Positions 7,429 to 15,913 are shown, numbered from the stretch's first letter. The stretch: DNA of 32,750 bases from Candidatus Binatia bacterium (GCA_026415395.1 JAOAHD010000024.1:1-32750), one strand, 5' to 3'. Notes: generated by a model from the sequence alone, not told the origin. Numbers and translations are program-made.

Positions 7429-8379
7429 TCACGGCACCCGCACAACGATTTGTGCTGGCGCGCCGACGTTTCCCCCGATGTCTCGAAGTCGCGCGGTCAC
7501 TATCGTGTCGCCGGGGGGAAAAGTCAATGCGTCGTTGACCAAAATGCAAAACTGCACGGTCGAGCTGCTGTCGGCGTAGACTAAGTTCGCTCCTCTATCC
7601 TGCGTGCAGGCAAAGTCGGCCTCGCTAAACACGCGGAAGCGGCAGCCGAGGTCGTTCAAGGCGTCGGTGACTGACTGCACCGTATCGAACATCCCGAGCA
7701 ACGTTCCGGGAACACCTCCCACGCGCGGATAAGTGGCATCGCACACCGCTTCGCTGCCATCGCCCAGAGCCCGGTTGACCTGCACTTGCAGGTCGGGCTG
7801 GGCCGTTGGATCGCCGCGTTTGGGATTGAATATCACGGTGCCGACAGGGAGTTGGCTACGGCCCGGCCGCGCTTCGACGAACAAGATGAAGCCAGCCTCC
7901 TCGGTACGGGAGAAAATCGGCCTGCCCTCCGCGTCCACCCCAATCGCTTGGTTGACCTGTCCCCCGAGATCGGCAACACCGATCGCGGTAACGATCGGCC
8001 CGATGAGAACCGTGGGTGTCGGAGTTGCCGTGGGCAGCTCGGTCGCGGTTGGAGTCATCGTGGAGGTCGCCGACGGAGACGGAGTGGTGGTGGCGGAAGG
8101 GGTCACCGAAGGAGTGGCCGAAGGCGTTGCTGAAGGCACCGGCGTTACCGTCCCCACCGGGTTGATCGTGGCTGAAGGCGTTGGCAAGTTTGTCGGTACC
8201 GGCACGGTGGGCGACGGGGAGGACGTCGGACTGCGCGTTGCTGTGGGAGCGGGCAAAGTTGCTGTGGGAGCGGGCAAAGATGAGCCTCCGCCGCCTCCGC
8301 TGCAGGCCGCAGCCGCAGAAAGTAGCCCTGCAAAGAGCGCCGCACGCGCCCACCACTGTCCACGCCACGCTGCAAGCAT
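7429..8379 (-). CDS. Lipoprotein with long Pro/Thr/Ser linker, unknown C-terminal domain
   Basis: A 316-residue predicted lipoprotein. The signal peptide (MLAAWRGQWWARAALFAG...) ends in the lipobox AAAAC, followed by a Gly/Ser run. Residues about 35-125 are a low-complexity Pro/Thr/Ser/Ala linker with repeated PTAT and PSAT units, which would hold the C-terminal domain away from the membrane and could be glycosylated. The C-terminal ~190 residues form a compact domain with three cysteines around residues 215-255 and another late (QFCILVND), plus beta-rich segments (GFILFVEA, TIVTARLRDIGG). The end resembles an Ig-like strand pattern, but I do not recognise the family. A perfect 21-bp tandem duplication lies in the linker. 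No strong ribosome binding site precedes the ATG. Confidence 0.7.
   Translation of the reverse strand: MLAAWRGQWWARAALFAGLLSAAAACSGGGGGSSLPAPTATLPAPTATRSPTSSPSPTVPVPTNLPTPSATINPVGTVTPVPSATPSATPSVTPSATTTPSPSATSTMTPTATELPTATPTPTVLIGPIVTAIGVADLGGQVNQAIGVDAEGRPIFSRTEEAGFILFVEARPGRSQLPVGTVIFNPKRGDPTAQPDLQVQVNRALGDGSEAVCDATYPRVGGVPGTLLGMFDTVQSVTDALNDLGCRFRVFSEADFACTQDRGANLVYADSSSTVQFCILVNDALTFPPGDTIVTARLRDIGGNVGAPAQIVVRVP
8237..8278. repeat. Perfect 21-bp tandem duplication
   Basis: Two identical 21-bp units (8237-8257 and 8258-8278) lie head to tail in the linker of the lipoprotein gene. On the coding strand they give LPAPTAT twice. The identity at DNA level indicates a recent slippage or duplication event that kept the frame. 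Confidence 0.9.
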
Positions 8380-8571
8380 CGTGAGCGGGTATCGCCAGGC
8401 CGGGGGGTGAAGTCAAGCTGCACTTCGTCCCCTGTCGATGCGGCGTGCCAGCTCGTTGCGTTTGCCGCGGAGGCAAGATAGGCCCCGCGCGTGAGTCGTG
8501 AACGAAGAGCCGCAAAAATCCCAAGTCGGTATGCAGGGAGAGCGCTACTTTCCGCCCTGGAGAGGTGAGCG

Positions 8572-9936
8572 ATGGATTGGCGCCAGCGGTATCGCCACAA
8601 GGTGTGTCGTGCCGAAGAGGCGGTGGCACGGATTCCGAACGACGCCACGGTTCGCCTGCCCATGGGGCCGGTGCCCGTCACGCTGGTGCGTGCGCTTGCG
8701 CAGCGCAACGAGGACTTGCAGGGAATCCGGCTGTTCCAAGGTGCCTCGCGCCAGCCTCTGCCGTTCCTCGATCAGCCGGAGCGGTGGCAGGGAAAGGTGG
8801 AAGTCGTAACCGACTTCGCTTCCGCTTTGCTGCGCCCAGCAGTCGAGCAAGGCTGGGCGGATTTTCTCGTGACCGATTACAGTATCGGCTCGCGTAGCCA
8901 ACATTTCGACCGGCAGGACATCTGGCACCCTGACGTGTTCATGGCGATGGTGTCCGAGCCCGACGCACGGGGGCTGGTGAGCTTCGGTTACACGCTGTGG
9001 CACTCCCGCCAGTTGCTCCACAACGCGAGGCTGCGCATCGCAGAGGTTGCCCCCGATGTGCTGCGCACCGGCGGAGATAACGCGGTGCCGCTCGAAGCCT
9101 TCGATTGTATCGTCGAGTCGAAGGACCAGCTTCCCCCATTGGCACCGCCTGAGTTGAGCTCGGAGCGGATCGAAGTCACAGAAGTGATTGGTGCTTACGT
9201 GTCCACCCTCGTACGCGACGGCGATACCATCCAAATCGGCACCGGAACATTGTCGTCGTGCATGGGCGCGTACCTCACGGGCAAGAACGACCTCGGGATC
9301 GATGCGGAGATTCTCGTCGCTTCTGCTGTCGAGTTGGTGAAACTCGGCGTAGCAACGGGCAAGCGCAAGACGTTTCACCCGGGAGTGGCGACTGCCTCGT
9401 TTATCGTGCCTGGGGCTGACTTTGCGTTTTGCCATGATAACCCACGCATTGCGCTCTACGACATTGAGTGGTGCAACGCGCTCCCACGCATTGCGCAGAT
9501 TGAGAACTTGGTCGCCATCAACCAAGCATCGATGATCGACTTGACGGGACAGGTGGCCTCCGAGTCGATCGGCGCCTCCATGTACACCGGTCCGGGCGGG
9601 CAGCTCGTGTGGTGCATGGGAGCACTGTATGCACCCGGCGGTCGGTCGGTGCTGGTGCTCCCCTCGACCGCTCGGAACGGCACGGTGTCGCGCATCACCG
9701 CCACGTTTCCGCCCGGGACCGTGGTTACGGTGCCGCGCACCTTTGTGGATTACGTGGTGACCGAATACGGGATTGCCAATTTGCAGGGCCGAACGCAGCG
9801 AGAACGGGCCGAAGCGTTGATCGAGATCGCGCACCCGACATTCCGCGACGAGCTGCGCGACTATGCCCGTCGCACCTTTTGGCCGCGTCCACGCATGGTT
9901 GGGCCGCAGGCGCCAGGAGGCGGAAGCCGTCATTAG
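8572..9936 (+). CDS. Acetyl-CoA hydrolase/4-hydroxybutyrate CoA-transferase family protein
   Basis: A 454-residue class I CoA-transferase of the acetyl-CoA hydrolase/4-hydroxybutyrate CoA-transferase (Cat1/AbfT) type. These enzymes move CoA between acyl groups and acetate through a glutamyl-CoA thioester. The likely catalytic Glu246 lies in LGIDAEILVASAVELV, equivalent to the family's HSE motif. NQASMIDLTGQVASESIG, LPSTARNGTVSRI and VTEYGIANLQGRTQRERA are strong C-terminal family blocks, and the length is normal. The ATG at 8572 has GAGAGGTGAG upstream. It stands alone between a divergent lipoprotein gene and the convergent mnmE. The donor and acceptor acids cannot be told from sequence; the nearby acyl-CoA genes suggest fatty or short-chain acid metabolism. 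Confidence 0.9.
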   Translation: MDWRQRYRHKVCRAEEAVARIPNDATVRLPMGPVPVTLVRALAQRNEDLQGIRLFQGASRQPLPFLDQPERWQGKVEVVTDFASALLRPAVEQGWADFLVTDYSIGSRSQHFDRQDIWHPDVFMAMVSEPDARGLVSFGYTLWHSRQLLHNARLRIAEVAPDVLRTGGDNAVPLEAFDCIVESKDQLPPLAPPELSSERIEVTEVIGAYVSTLVRDGDTIQIGTGTLSSCMGAYLTGKNDLGIDAEILVASAVELVKLGVATGKRKTFHPGVATASFIVPGADFAFCHDNPRIALYDIEWCNALPRIAQIENLVAINQASMIDLTGQVASESIGASMYTGPGGQLVWCMGALYAPGGRSVLVLPSTARNGTVSRITATFPPGTVVTVPRTFVDYVVTEYGIANLQGRTQRERAEALIEIAHPTFRDELRDYARRTFWPRPRMVGPQAPGGGSRH

Positions 9937-9971
9937 TCGCGCGTTGGAGCAGATCGGCGAGGAGCCGCGCG

Positions 9972-11348
9972 CTATTTCCCGATGCAGAAGTTACGAAACA
10001 ATTGATCCAGCACGTCTTCGGCCCCGACAACATCGGTGATGGAGCGTAGGGCATCGGCGGCTGCGCGCAGCTCCAAGCTCACCAAATCGAGGGGTGTGTG
10101 CGTAACCAGGCCACGCTCCGCACGCTCGAGTGCTTCGAGCGCGAGCTCGACAGCAGCCACGTGCCGCGGGTGAGTAAGCACGAGCAAATCGTTAGCGTCG
10201 GTGCTGGAGCCCCGTAGCCGTTCCGCTACGAGAGACCGCAGCTCTGCCAACCCTGCGCCGACGCGTGCCGAGATGTGAACCACATCTCCGGGCTCCACGG
10301 CAAACGGCAACGCACTGGCGTCGAGTTGGGCGGGGAGGTCGCTCTTATTGAGCGCAACCACTCGGGGGCGACCCGCCACTTGTTCCCAGGCGTGAAAGTC
10401 TTCGGCTTGCAACGGTGCGCTGCGGTCGAGAACGAGCACGCACAGGTTTGCCTGGTCGATGACCTGTTTCGTACGTTGGATCCCGAGGCGCTCCACAGGG
10501 TCCGTTGCCGACTCTGGGCGCAAGCCCGCCGTGTCGACGAGCATGGTTGGGATTCCCTCGCAGTCCCACACCTCTTGCAAGGTGTCGCGCGTGGTGCCGG
10601 CAAATTCCGTAACGATTGCCCTTTCCGTGCCCAGCAAGGCGTTCAAGAGACTCGACTTGCCAACATTGGGCCGGCCCACGAGCGCGACCGTGGCCCCCTG
10701 TCGTAGCAACGCACCCTGCCGGTACGAGGAATGCAGCCGCATCAAGCCGAGACGGATGGGTTGGAGAGCCCTTAGCGTTTCCATGAGCGGAAGCTCGATT
10801 TCGTCGCCAAAATCCAGTTGCGCTTCCACCACGGCCAGGGTGTAAAGCAACTGCTCGCGCAGCGATTCGAGTGTTCGCGATAAGTCGCCGCCGAGTTGGC
10901 GCGCAGCGGCGATGGCGCTGGTGAGGGTGCGCGAGTCCACTAAATCCGCCACCGCCTCCGCTTGGGCAAGGTCTAAGCGCCCGTTGAGAAACGCCCTTCG
11001 GGTGAACTCCCCCGGTTCGGCGTGGCGAGCCCCAGCGGTTAAGGCGTGCGCCAGCAGGTGCTGCAAAACCAGGGGGCTTCCGTGTGCATGTAATTCGAGG
11101 ACATCCTCGCCCGTGTAGCTTCGCGGTGCGCGCATGAGTACCGCCAAACCACGATCCAACAGCCGCCCCTGCGAATCCAGGAATTCGCCGAAGTACAAGC
11201 GATGCGATTGCCACTTTTCCACTGGTCGTTGCGAGTGGAACACCCGCTGAGCAATTGCAACCGCTCCCGGCCCGCTGACTCGGATGATGCCGATACCGCC
11301 TCTTCCGGGTGGGGTGGCAATGGCAGCAATGGTGTCGCGCTGGTACAT
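9972..11348 (-). CDS. mnmE: tRNA uridine-5-carboxymethylaminomethyl GTPase MnmE
   Basis: A 458-residue MnmE (TrmE), which with MnmG installs the cmnm5 modification at wobble U34 of tRNAs. The N-terminal tetrahydrofolate-binding domain starts DTIAAIATPPGRGGIGIIRVSG. The inserted G domain has G1 GRPNVGKS (225-232), G2 GTTRDT (251-256), G3 DTAG (272-275) and G4 NKSD (334-337). The protein ends FCIGK, the invariant C-terminus containing the catalytic cysteine. It is the last gene of the rpmH cluster, 36 nt after jag. mnmG (gidA), often adjacent, is not in the window. Confidence 0.98.
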   Translation of the reverse strand: MYQRDTIAAIATPPGRGGIGIIRVSGPGAVAIAQRVFHSQRPVEKWQSHRLYFGEFLDSQGRLLDRGLAVLMRAPRSYTGEDVLELHAHGSPLVLQHLLAHALTAGARHAEPGEFTRRAFLNGRLDLAQAEAVADLVDSRTLTSAIAAARQLGGDLSRTLESLREQLLYTLAVVEAQLDFGDEIELPLMETLRALQPIRLGLMRLHSSYRQGALLRQGATVALVGRPNVGKSSLLNALLGTERAIVTEFAGTTRDTLQEVWDCEGIPTMLVDTAGLRPESATDPVERLGIQRTKQVIDQANLCVLVLDRSAPLQAEDFHAWEQVAGRPRVVALNKSDLPAQLDASALPFAVEPGDVVHISARVGAGLAELRSLVAERLRGSSTDANDLLVLTHPRHVAAVELALEALERAERGLVTHTPLDLVSLELRAAADALRSITDVVGAEDVLDQLFRNFCIGK

Positions 11349-11384
11349 CCTCGCGATGGTTGCGATCCGCGCACGCTACGCGGA

Positions 11385-12113
11385 TTAGGAGCGGGGGGAT
11401 TGTTTCGGGGCGATCACCAGACGGCGGTAATATCCTTCGCCGGTGCTGCGCGTCGTCAACGCCGGATCACCTTGCAGGGTGAGGTGCACGACGCGGCGAT
11501 CCCGTGGGCTCATGGGCTCGAGCTCCACGGGCTTTCTCTTGCGCTTCACTTGCGCAGCGAGGCGCCGTGCTAAACCCTCCAGGTACTGCCGGCGCCGCTC
11601 GCGGTAACCCTCGACGTCGAGAGTCACATGCTGGGCATGCGGCTCGTCGTGCACGGCGACGCGATTGACTACGTACTCCAAAGCATCGAGCATCTGTCCG
11701 CGTTTGCCGATGAGGAAACCGGAAGGACCGCCGACGAGGTTGAAGACGACCTGTTGCTCGCTACGCGTCACCTCGATGCGCACGGGCATTTCTAAGAGAC
11801 GAAAAATTTCCGCAAGCAACCGCTGAGCGCGGTCCAATCCTTCGGGGGCCAGAGCTTCCGAAGCAGCCGGTTCGGAGCCCTCAGGTGGCCGCGGGCTCGC
11901 TGGCGCCTCTGAACTAGGAGTGGGCTCGGCTGCCGGGGTCGTTTCTCGGACTGCGAGCCGCACGCGAGCTTTGCGAGCGCCGATGCCGAGCACGCCACGG
12001 GAACCGCTATCGAGCACAGTAACGTCCACGGCCTCTTGCGGGAGGCCAAGTTGGCGTAGGCCTTCGGCAATGGCGGCGTCTACGGTATCGGCTTCGACTT
12101 CGATGGCCTGCAT
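11385..12113 (-). CDS. jag: RNA-binding protein Jag/KhpB (Jag-N, KH, R3H)
   Basis: A 242-residue RNA-binding protein. The Jag-N domain (about 1-52) carries GSRGVLGIGARKARV. A Pro/Ala/Glu-rich linker (55-95) follows, then a KH domain with GFLIGKRGQMLDALEY, and a C-terminal R3H domain (RRRQYLEGLARRLA ... SPRDRRVVHLTL). Proteins of this type (Jag/EloR/KhpB) bind RNA and affect cell elongation or envelope processes; yidC-jag is a standard gene pair. The frame is open upstream to 12311, but the ATG at 12113 has GGAGG upstream and avoids overlap with yidC, whose stop lies 26 nt before it. Confidence 0.95.
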   Translation of the reverse strand: MQAIEVEADTVDAAIAEGLRQLGLPQEAVDVTVLDSGSRGVLGIGARKARVRLAVRETTPAAEPTPSSEAPASPRPPEGSEPAASEALAPEGLDRAQRLLAEIFRLLEMPVRIEVTRSEQQVVFNLVGGPSGFLIGKRGQMLDALEYVVNRVAVHDEPHAQHVTLDVEGYRERRRQYLEGLARRLAAQVKRKRKPVELEPMSPRDRRVVHLTLQGDPALTTRSTGEGYYRRLVIAPKQSPRS

Positions 12114-12139
12114 GGCTCGGTGTCCTCCGCACCTGGCGG

Positions 12140-13795
12140 TTATTTGCTCGTTCGGGTCATGTAATACTGCTGGGCGATGGTCAAGACGTTGTTCACTAGC
12201 CAGTATAGCGTGAGTCCCGAAGGAAATCCGATGAACATAAAGGTGAACAGGATCGGCATGATGAGCATCATCTGGCGCTGCGTGGGATCTCCGACACTCG
12301 GACTCATCCACTGTTGCACAAACATACTAGCGCCCATGAGCAGGGTGAGCACAGGGATCCCTGGGGGTTCGACAAAGGGAATTGCGATAGAGCCTAGCCG
12401 GTCGGGCGCAGATAGGTCGCGAATCCATAAAATGAACGGGGCGTGCCGGAGCTCGACCGCGTGCGTGAGCGCTGAGTAAAGCCCAATAAATACCGGAAGC
12501 TGCAACAGCATCGGTAAGCAACCGCCGAGTGGGTTCACTTTGTGGCGCCGGTAGAGTTCCAGCATTTCCTTGTTCATTTGCTGGGGATCGTCCTTGTACT
12601 TTTCCCGGATCTTCGCCATCTGCGGCTGCAGCTTTTGGAGCTGCTGCATCGACTTGAAACTGCTTTGTGTCAGCGGGATAAACAGCAACTTCACGAGCAC
12701 GGTGAGCAAAATGATGTCCACCCCATAGTTGCCCGTGAACCGATGCGAGAACTGCATGATGTGCAGCAGTGGCACGGCAATGAAGCCAAACCAGCCGAGG
12801 TCCACTGCGCGTTCAAAGCGGTGTCCCGCAAGCTCCAGAGCGTCGACGTCCTTGGGACCGAGATACGCAATGGCCTGCAAGGTCAATCCTTGCGCGGTCA
12901 GAGGGATCAGCCACTTCTGCTCCACCCATGTGCCGCGATCCTTGAGCCATAGACGGCGCGGTGCTTCCGGGGGGAGATCGACGGCAAGCCCGGCAAGGAA
13001 ATAGTGGTCGGTAAAAGCCGTCCACCACAGCTCGCCGCTGAGGATGAGCCCCTTCTCTAAGTCGCGGAAGCCCTGTTCGTGCAGCTTTTTGCCTTCGAGA
13101 TATGCAGTCTTGGAAAATACCGGCGGAGGGTTCTTGTGGCGCTCGAGAGCCCGCGACCAAGAAAGGGCGACTTCGTTGTAGCCGTCGGGGACTTGCGCAA
13201 CTGAGAGGGTGCAGCCGATGGTGTAACGGTCGGCTTGGAACGTAAACGTTTTGACGATCGGCACCGATCCGACGACACCACGAAACGTCAGCGTGACCGG
13301 TTCGCCGCCCGACACCTCGAGCGAATCGCGGTCGGGTTCGTAGGCAACGGCGCGGTCGTCGAGCTTCGGCGCAGAGGCGCCCCGGAGCTCGGTGCCGAAG
13401 GGTGCATCGTGATCGGGTCCCGGCAAAATCAACTCGAGGGGTGGGCTGTTCGGTTCTACAGTCGTCCGGTACTGTTTGAGTCGCCAACTTACGAGTCTTG
13501 CCCCGTGAGTGCTGAACTCCGCGACCCAGAGGGGCGACTCGACCCGGACAATCCGTTCCGGCTGTGCAGGGCCCTGCTTGCCTTCGACCACGGTGCCGCG
13601 GGGCTCTTGAGCTGCGGGTGCGACAGGAACCGGCGCGTCGGCCGTCGGCTCGGAAATTTCCGGTGACGTCGCACCAGGTGTCGCTTGCCCTTGCGGATGC
13701 GGCGCCGGGGTTCCGTAAAAATACCGCAGCGCCTGCTCGTAAACGATCAGGATCAAGAGCGACAATACGACAGCCAGGAGGGCGCGGCGATCCAT
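12140..13795 (-). CDS. yidC: Membrane protein insertase YidC
   Basis: A 551-residue YidC/Oxa1/Alb3 insertase of the long Gram-negative type. TM1 is at residues 5-25 (LLAVVLSLLILIVYEQALRY), followed by a Pro/Ala linker and a large periplasmic beta domain (about 80-335). The C-terminal five-helix core contains the cytoplasmic helical hairpin (FKSMQQLQKLQPQMAKIREK) and the hydrophilic-groove region (NPLGGCLPMLLQLPVFIGLY). It inserts membrane proteins alone or with SecYEG. The presence of the periplasmic domain indicates a Gram-negative envelope. It lies in the conserved order yidD-yidC-jag. Confidence 0.98.
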   Translation of the reverse strand: MDRRALLAVVLSLLILIVYEQALRYFYGTPAPHPQGQATPGATSPEISEPTADAPVPVAPAAQEPRGTVVEGKQGPAQPERIVRVESPLWVAEFSTHGARLVSWRLKQYRTTVEPNSPPLELILPGPDHDAPFGTELRGASAPKLDDRAVAYEPDRDSLEVSGGEPVTLTFRGVVGSVPIVKTFTFQADRYTIGCTLSVAQVPDGYNEVALSWSRALERHKNPPPVFSKTAYLEGKKLHEQGFRDLEKGLILSGELWWTAFTDHYFLAGLAVDLPPEAPRRLWLKDRGTWVEQKWLIPLTAQGLTLQAIAYLGPKDVDALELAGHRFERAVDLGWFGFIAVPLLHIMQFSHRFTGNYGVDIILLTVLVKLLFIPLTQSSFKSMQQLQKLQPQMAKIREKYKDDPQQMNKEMLELYRRHKVNPLGGCLPMLLQLPVFIGLYSALTHAVELRHAPFILWIRDLSAPDRLGSIAIPFVEPPGIPVLTLLMGASMFVQQWMSPSVGDPTQRQMMLIMPILFTFMFIGFPSGLTLYWLVNNVLTIAQQYYMTRTSK

Positions 13796-13811
13796 CGGGC
13801 CTTGCTCGTCT

Positions 13812-14144
13812 CTAGGGAACCGGATCCCAACCTCCGTCGTTCCATGGATGGCAGCGGCTCAGGCGGCGCAGGGCGAGCAGCGCTCCCCGCCATGGTCCGT
13901 GCCTGCGGAACGCTTCCGCCGCGTAGGCAGAGCACGAGGGAGCAAAGCGGCAGTGCGATCCGAGCAGGGGGGAAACGGCGAGTTGATACACTCGGATGAA
14001 GCCAACCGCTGCGCACACGATCCCGGCGCTGACGAAATTCGTGGCCGGGAACGCACGCGCGGGCCTCGGCAAACGCGCCACTCGCAAGCGTGGCTCAGGG
14101 GCGGATGCCGAGAGCACTGGAAAGTTCGCGTTTGACTTGTTCAT
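13812..14144 (-). CDS. yidD: Membrane protein insertion efficiency factor YidD
   Basis: The conserved YidD core is clear: [20 protein letters not shown], then [16 protein letters not shown], and [18 protein letters not shown] at the end. YidD is a small membrane-associated protein that helps YidC-dependent insertion; the three core cysteines are typical. From the ATG at 14144 the protein has 110 residues and overlaps rnpA by 50 nt. YidD is usually 70-85 residues, so a TTG at 14087 or a GTG at 14018 could be the true start; no strong ribosome binding site decides. It ends 16 nt before yidC. Confidence 0.9.
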   Translation of the reverse strand: MNKSNANFPVLSASAPEPRLRVARLPRPARAFPATNFVSAGIVCAAVGFIRVYQLAVSPLLGSHCRFAPSCSAYAAEAFRRHGPWRGALLALRRLSRCHPWNDGGWDPVP

Positions 14145-14643
14145 AGTTCAGCTTTGCTGCCTGGGGACGCGCAATGACCACCACGTCGGCAGGGGGGACG
14201 ATCTTCTGCCCGTAGTGGCGGAAAAATTCTCTCACCAAGCGCTTGATGCGGTTGCGCACCACCGCACGCCCGACCTTGCGACTGGTGGTGATGCCGAGCC
14301 GCGACGGCCCCCCGTCCGCCCGCGGCGAAACGAGAACGATGAAGCCACCCCGCACCCGTCGCTCGCCTTCGGCTTGTACGCGGAGAAAATCCTTGCGCTG
14401 CCGCAGGCGCGCGGCTTTGGGGAAGCTGTTTGACTTTAACCGCGGTGCTGGCTCGGCTGCTTTGGCGGAATCCTTACCGTTAGGCGCTTGCGCCCCTTGG
14501 CCCGCCGCCGCTTGAGGACGGCGCGACCGCCCGGGGTCGCCATCCGCGCACGAAAGCCATGAGTGCGTTTCCGCCTGCGGTTGTGGGGTTGGTATGTCCG
14601 TTTCATGCTTGCCTCGTCGATCGTAACTGGCCGCGTTCAACAT
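14095..14643 (-). CDS. rnpA: Ribonuclease P protein component, N-terminally extended over rpmH
   Basis: The protein subunit of RNase P, which matures tRNA 5' ends. The family core is plain: [37 protein letters not shown] with the RNR motif, VREFFR, and [11 protein letters not shown]. There is no ATG, GTG or TTG in this frame between the rpmH stop (14436) and the core. The first GTG, at 14355, already cuts off the conserved N-terminus. Reading upstream, the frame stays open through the whole of rpmH, and the nearest starts are TTG (14640) and ATG (14643). That gives a protein of about 182 residues with a ~70-residue Gly/Pro/Ala-rich extension; usual RnpA is 110-130. No clear ribosome binding site precedes 14643. 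Alternatives are a non-standard start such as CTG at 14406, or translation coupled to rpmH. Confidence 0.85.
   Translation of the reverse strand: MLNAASYDRRGKHETDIPTPQPQAETHSWLSCADGDPGRSRRPQAAAGQGAQAPNGKDSAKAAEPAPRLKSNSFPKAARLRQRKDFLRVQAEGERRVRGGFIVLVSPRADGGPSRLGITTSRKVGRAVVRNRIKRLVREFFRHYGQKIVPPADVVVIARPQAAKLNYEQVKRELSSALGIRP
14436..14606 (-). CDS. rpmH: 50S ribosomal protein L34
   Basis: A 56-residue basic protein starting [18 protein letters not shown], with [19 protein letters not shown] in the middle, the full L34 signature. L34 is a late-assembling protein of the 50S subunit. The C-terminus ([15 protein letters not shown]) is about 10 residues longer than usual. GAGG lies about 6 nt upstream of the ATG. 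It heads the rpmH-rnpA-yidD-yidC-jag-mnmE cluster. The gene lies wholly inside the extended rnpA frame, in a different reading frame. No dnaA gene or dnaA box was found next to it, although many bacteria have dnaA there. Confidence 0.96.
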   Translation of the reverse strand: MKRTYQPHNRRRKRTHGFRARMATPGGRAVLKRRRAKGRKRLTVRIPPKQPSQHRG

Positions 14644-14688
14644 GTGCCAAGCGTCCGCGGCCGAATTCTGTACCGGCGCGAACATGCC

Positions 14689-14717
14689 TATGAACCACAA
14701 GGGAGCCGTTCTGTCAA
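14689..14717 (-). promoter_or_regulatory. Possible promoter of the rpmH cluster
   Basis: On the minus strand a perfect TTGACA (14717-14712) lies 17 bp before TTCATA (14694-14689), a weak -10. Transcription would start near 14682, upstream of both the rpmH start (14606) and the proposed rnpA start (14643). The position is sensible and the -10 is poor. Confidence 0.35.
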
Positions 14718-14868
14718 TTTCTTGCCTGGCGAGGAGAGAACGCACGAGTGTAATCGGCTAGAGATTGGGGCGTCGCACCGCAAGCGCGCAGCCTTCTCAT
14801 CATCATTGCCTGCAGCCGCCTCGACGCCCCTCTCGCGCTTTCCTTGGCCCTGCACTAGGGGGAGCTCC

Positions 14869-15369
14869 ATGGGTGATCAGAAAGCACGCTACGCATTGGC
14901 AGATTTGTTCGGTCCGGGCGTGGAAGGCATGGTGAAGCACACTCCCCATGCCGACTATCTTGGCATCCGCGTGGTGGAGATCGGCCCGAGTTATGCGGTG
15001 ATGATGTTACCGTACCGGGAAGAGCTGATCGGCGACCCGGCCCGCGGCGTCGTGTTCGGCGGCGTGATTACGACGCTGATCGATCATGCCGGTGGTTTGG
15101 CCGTGGCGTGCTCGCTCCCCGAGTTGGTCGCGATCGCCACGATTGATTTGCGGGTGGACTATTTGCGGGCGGCGCTGCCCGGCAAGGATTTGTACGTCCG
15201 CTCGGAGTGCTACCGCCACACGAAAAACGTGGCCTTCGTGCGCGCCAGTGCGTGGGAGGAGCGGCCTGACGACCCGTTTGCCTCTTGCTTGGCCACCTTC
15301 ATGCTCGGCGCCAATCGTGCCGGCAGCCCATTCCCGACAGGAGGAACTCAGCGTGGCGAATCCCGTTAA
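14869..15369 (+). CDS. Hotdog-fold (PaaI-type) thioesterase
   Basis: A 166-residue single-domain hotdog protein related to PaaI/YdiI acyl-CoA thioesterases, which hydrolyse acyl-CoA to free acid and CoA in the cytosol. The central helix and catalytic region reads VFGGVITTLIDHAGGLAV, where the family has HGG; here Phe replaces that His. The strand TIDLRVDYLRAA is the typical substrate-tunnel strand. The ATG at 14869 has AGGGGGAG upstream; the frame is open further back, but nothing supports an earlier start. The downstream thioesterase gene overlaps its end by 17 nt. The two may be partners or have different chain preferences. The substrate is unknown. Confidence 0.85.
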   Translation: MGDQKARYALADLFGPGVEGMVKHTPHADYLGIRVVEIGPSYAVMMLPYREELIGDPARGVVFGGVITTLIDHAGGLAVACSLPELVAIATIDLRVDYLRAALPGKDLYVRSECYRHTKNVAFVRASAWEERPDDPFASCLATFMLGANRAGSPFPTGGTQRGESR

Positions 15370-15757
15370 CCGCATGCAAAGTCTTTTGGACGCAATTCCG
15401 TATGCGCGCTTTCTCGGCGTACGCGTGGCCGGTACCAAAGGCCACCGGGAGCTCCTGCTGCCCTTTCGTAAGGAGCTCATCGGTAACCCGATCTTGCCAG
15501 CAATTCACGGTGGTGTGCTCGGCGCGTTTTTGGAACTTACAGCAATCTTGTGCTTGCTCGATGCCGGCGTGCGCGAACGGTTGCCGAAGCCCATTAACTT
15601 TAGCATCGATTACTTGCGTACGGCCGGACCGCGCGACACCCACGCGCGCGCGGAAATTTTCAAGCTCGGCCAGCGGATTGCCAATGTCCACGTGGTCGCT
15701 TGGCAAACCGATCCGGCAAAACCCGTGGCCTCGGGCAACGGTAAGTTCCTTTGGTGA
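15353..15757 (+). CDS. Second hotdog-fold (PaaI-type) thioesterase
   Basis: A 134-residue hotdog protein starting at GTG (15353) with GGAGG 8 nt upstream. It contains the family block HGGVLGAFLELTAILCLL and the strand INFSIDYLRTAGPRD. It retains the HGG histidine that its upstream neighbour lacks. The gene overlaps the previous one by 17 nt, in another frame, so translation is likely coupled. The two proteins share the order ARFLGVRV / DYLGIRV, then FRKELIGNP / YREELIGDP, pointing to a tandem duplication followed by divergence. Possibly they form a heteromeric thioesterase; that is inference. Confidence 0.85.
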   Translation: MANPVNRMQSLLDAIPYARFLGVRVAGTKGHRELLLPFRKELIGNPILPAIHGGVLGAFLELTAILCLLDAGVRERLPKPINFSIDYLRTAGPRDTHARAEIFKLGQRIANVHVVAWQTDPAKPVASGNGKFLW

Positions 15758-15913
15758 ACCCCCAGCCGGAAGGTTGGCTCGTCCCCAACAGGACTCCAGG
15801 GAGAGCAAGAGCTTCCTCGACCCTTCCGGCGCCGCATGCAGGCCCGCGCCTTTGACCGAGGATGCTGGACGTTGCCTGCGCGGGTAGGGTGAACAGACCC
15901 TCTGGCCGAGGGA

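Noticed and set aside
8545-9933. Open frame of 462 codons antisense to the CoA-transferase
   Set aside because: Shadow frame; composition is unnatural (His/Arg rich) and the plus-strand gene matches its family over its whole length.
14607-14868. Replication origin next to rpmH
   Set aside because: No dnaA gene and no TTATCCACA-type boxes were found in the divergent region, although rpmH often neighbours oriC.
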